A DNA stretch of 14,945 nt from Candidatus Hydrogenedentota bacterium (lineage in GTDB: Bacteria; Hydrogenedentota; Hydrogenedentia; Hydrogenedentales; SLHB01): positions 1-14,945 of the forward strand of contig SLHB01000087.1 in assembly GCA_007136375.1 (NCBI GenBank), in the 5' to 3' direction. Shown piece by piece: positions 14,337 through 14,945 of this stretch (position 1 is its first letter; each line of letters starts with the position of its first letter). Below the pieces are notes generated by a model. That model was not told where the DNA came from. It did not search any database and saw only the letters and a program-made list of their open reading frames with translations. The translations under genes and the position numbers were made by a program.

Positions 14337-14945
14337 ATGAAACGGTATAGTTTTGGCGCTTTCTTGGTGGACGATTCGAACCGGCGGGCCTATGAATTAT
14401 GCCAAGCCATCGCCAATCTGAAGCCAGTGAAGCCTCAGCCCTTGGTCCTTGTTGGGGACACGGGCTGCGGCAAAACCCACCTCCTGTGCAGCATTGTGAA
14501 CCGGATCCGTTCGTCGGCTTCGCCCGGGGTCGGCCTGGCTCATGTGCGCGCCAACGACTTCCACCCGCAAGTCCTTGCCCTCATCGACGACCCCAGCCCG
14601 GTGCAGCGTTGCCGGGGCGCGGTGTTGCTGGTTGATCAACTGGAGTCCTTCGAGCAGAAGCTGGAGGAGCTCGAAGCGATTGTCCGCCTCTTTCTCGACA
14701 ACGGCCACGCCGTGGTGCTCGCGTCGTCCATTCATCCCGGCCGGCTCGAGAATCTGCCTGAAGGACTTCTTGCCGTGGCGAAGCAAGGCCAGATCACGGC
14801 CATTGAGCCAAGCCCGGCGGGCGCCCAGTTGGAAGTGCTGAAGCAACAGATGCAGAACGAGGCCGCCGAGGAGTTGGCCACGTACAAGGAGAGAGTCGAG
14901 CGCCTCGAGGGAGAACTCATCTACTACCGCGGCGCCAAGGGCGCG
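14337..14945 (+). CDS. DnaA/Hda-like P-loop ATPase with coiled coil, 3' end outside window
   Basis: The frame is open to the window edge, so only the first 203 residues are seen. ATG 14337 is secure: AAGG lies about 6 nt upstream and an in-frame stop sits at 14322. The protein opens with FGAFLVDDSNRRAYELCQAI (6-25), the DnaA-type entry (F-x-x-F-x-x-x-x-x-N-x-x-A). Walker A GDTGCGKTHLL follows at 40-50 and a Walker B-like LLVDQLESF at 97-105. A sensor 1-like VVLASSIHPGRL (126-137) and a box VII-like segment (144-160, QGQITAIEPS) come next. The Walker B acidic partner is Gln, and the arginines of DnaA box VII are missing (LLAVAKQG). After residue 165 the sequence becomes a charged coiled coil (LEVLKQQMQNEAAEELATYKERVERLEGEL is the kind of stretch, 165-194), not the DnaA helical lid. 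It diverges from the PP2C gene. Function unknown. Confidence 0.78.
   Translation, partial: MKRYSFGAFLVDDSNRRAYELCQAIANLKPVKPQPLVLVGDTGCGKTHLLCSIVNRIRSSASPGVGLAHVRANDFHPQVLALIDDPSPVQRCRGAVLLVDQLESFEQKLEELEAIVRLFLDNGHAVVLASSIHPGRLENLPEGLLAVAKQGQITAIEPSPAGAQLEVLKQQMQNEAAEELATYKERVERLEGELIYYRGAKGA

Overview
This is a GC-rich bacterial window, almost fully coding, with no mobile element, CRISPR array, tRNA or rRNA that I could see. The genes point to a Gram-negative, diderm organism. There is an LpxH-like lipid A enzyme, a type IV pilus retraction ATPase, two Tat-exported proteins (a Gfo/Idh/MocA oxidoreductase and a superoxide dismutase), and a secreted HEAT-repeat protein ending in a discoidin-type (F5/8 type C) domain. 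Exported Gfo/Idh oxidoreductases and HEAT plus carbohydrate-binding proteins are typical of Planctomycetota, Lentisphaerota and Hydrogenedentota. I infer a member of that broad group but cannot prove it from this window.

Layout. A 5'-truncated DUF1015 gene (3-743, +) runs into a perfect 18-bp hairpin (794-833), which it shares with a convergent PilT/PilU-type ATPase gene (855-2348, -). The ATPase has an extra N-terminal domain of about 137 residues. Its promoter region (2349-2785) is shared with the divergent Tat-exported Gfo/Idh oxidoreductase gene (2786-4078, +). The secreted HEAT/discoidin protein follows (4195-6333, +) and ends at a second bidirectional terminator (6401-6440). On the minus strand, a polytopic SpoIIM-like membrane protein (8584-7166) and a cysteine-less exported thioredoxin-fold protein (7095-6469) form a probable two-gene operon. 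A divergent Mn/Fe superoxide dismutase with a Tat signal lies at 9011-9760 (+).

A tight four-gene plus-strand operon then covers 9974-13258. It encodes a J-domain-like protein without its HPD motif, an unrecognised protein with TPR-like helices, signal peptidase I (lepB) and an LpxH-like pyrophosphatase. Its last gene overlaps tail-to-tail by 72 bp with a membrane-anchored PP2C phosphatase gene (13187-14104, -). The window ends inside a DnaA/Hda-like P-loop ATPase (14337-14945, +). That protein has altered catalytic residues and continues into a coiled coil. It diverges from the PP2C gene and has the best-looking sigma70-type promoter in the window.

Taken together, much of the window concerns the cell envelope and export: Sec/Tat-exported proteins, leader peptidase, lipid A synthesis and pilus retraction. 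A phosphatase and a nucleotide switch-like protein sit at the right edge. I found no complete defence or mobile system. The best candidates for something undescribed are the J-like/unknown gene pair fused to the lepB-lpxH operon, the DnaA-like ATPase with a coiled coil, and the N-terminal domain of the pilus ATPase.
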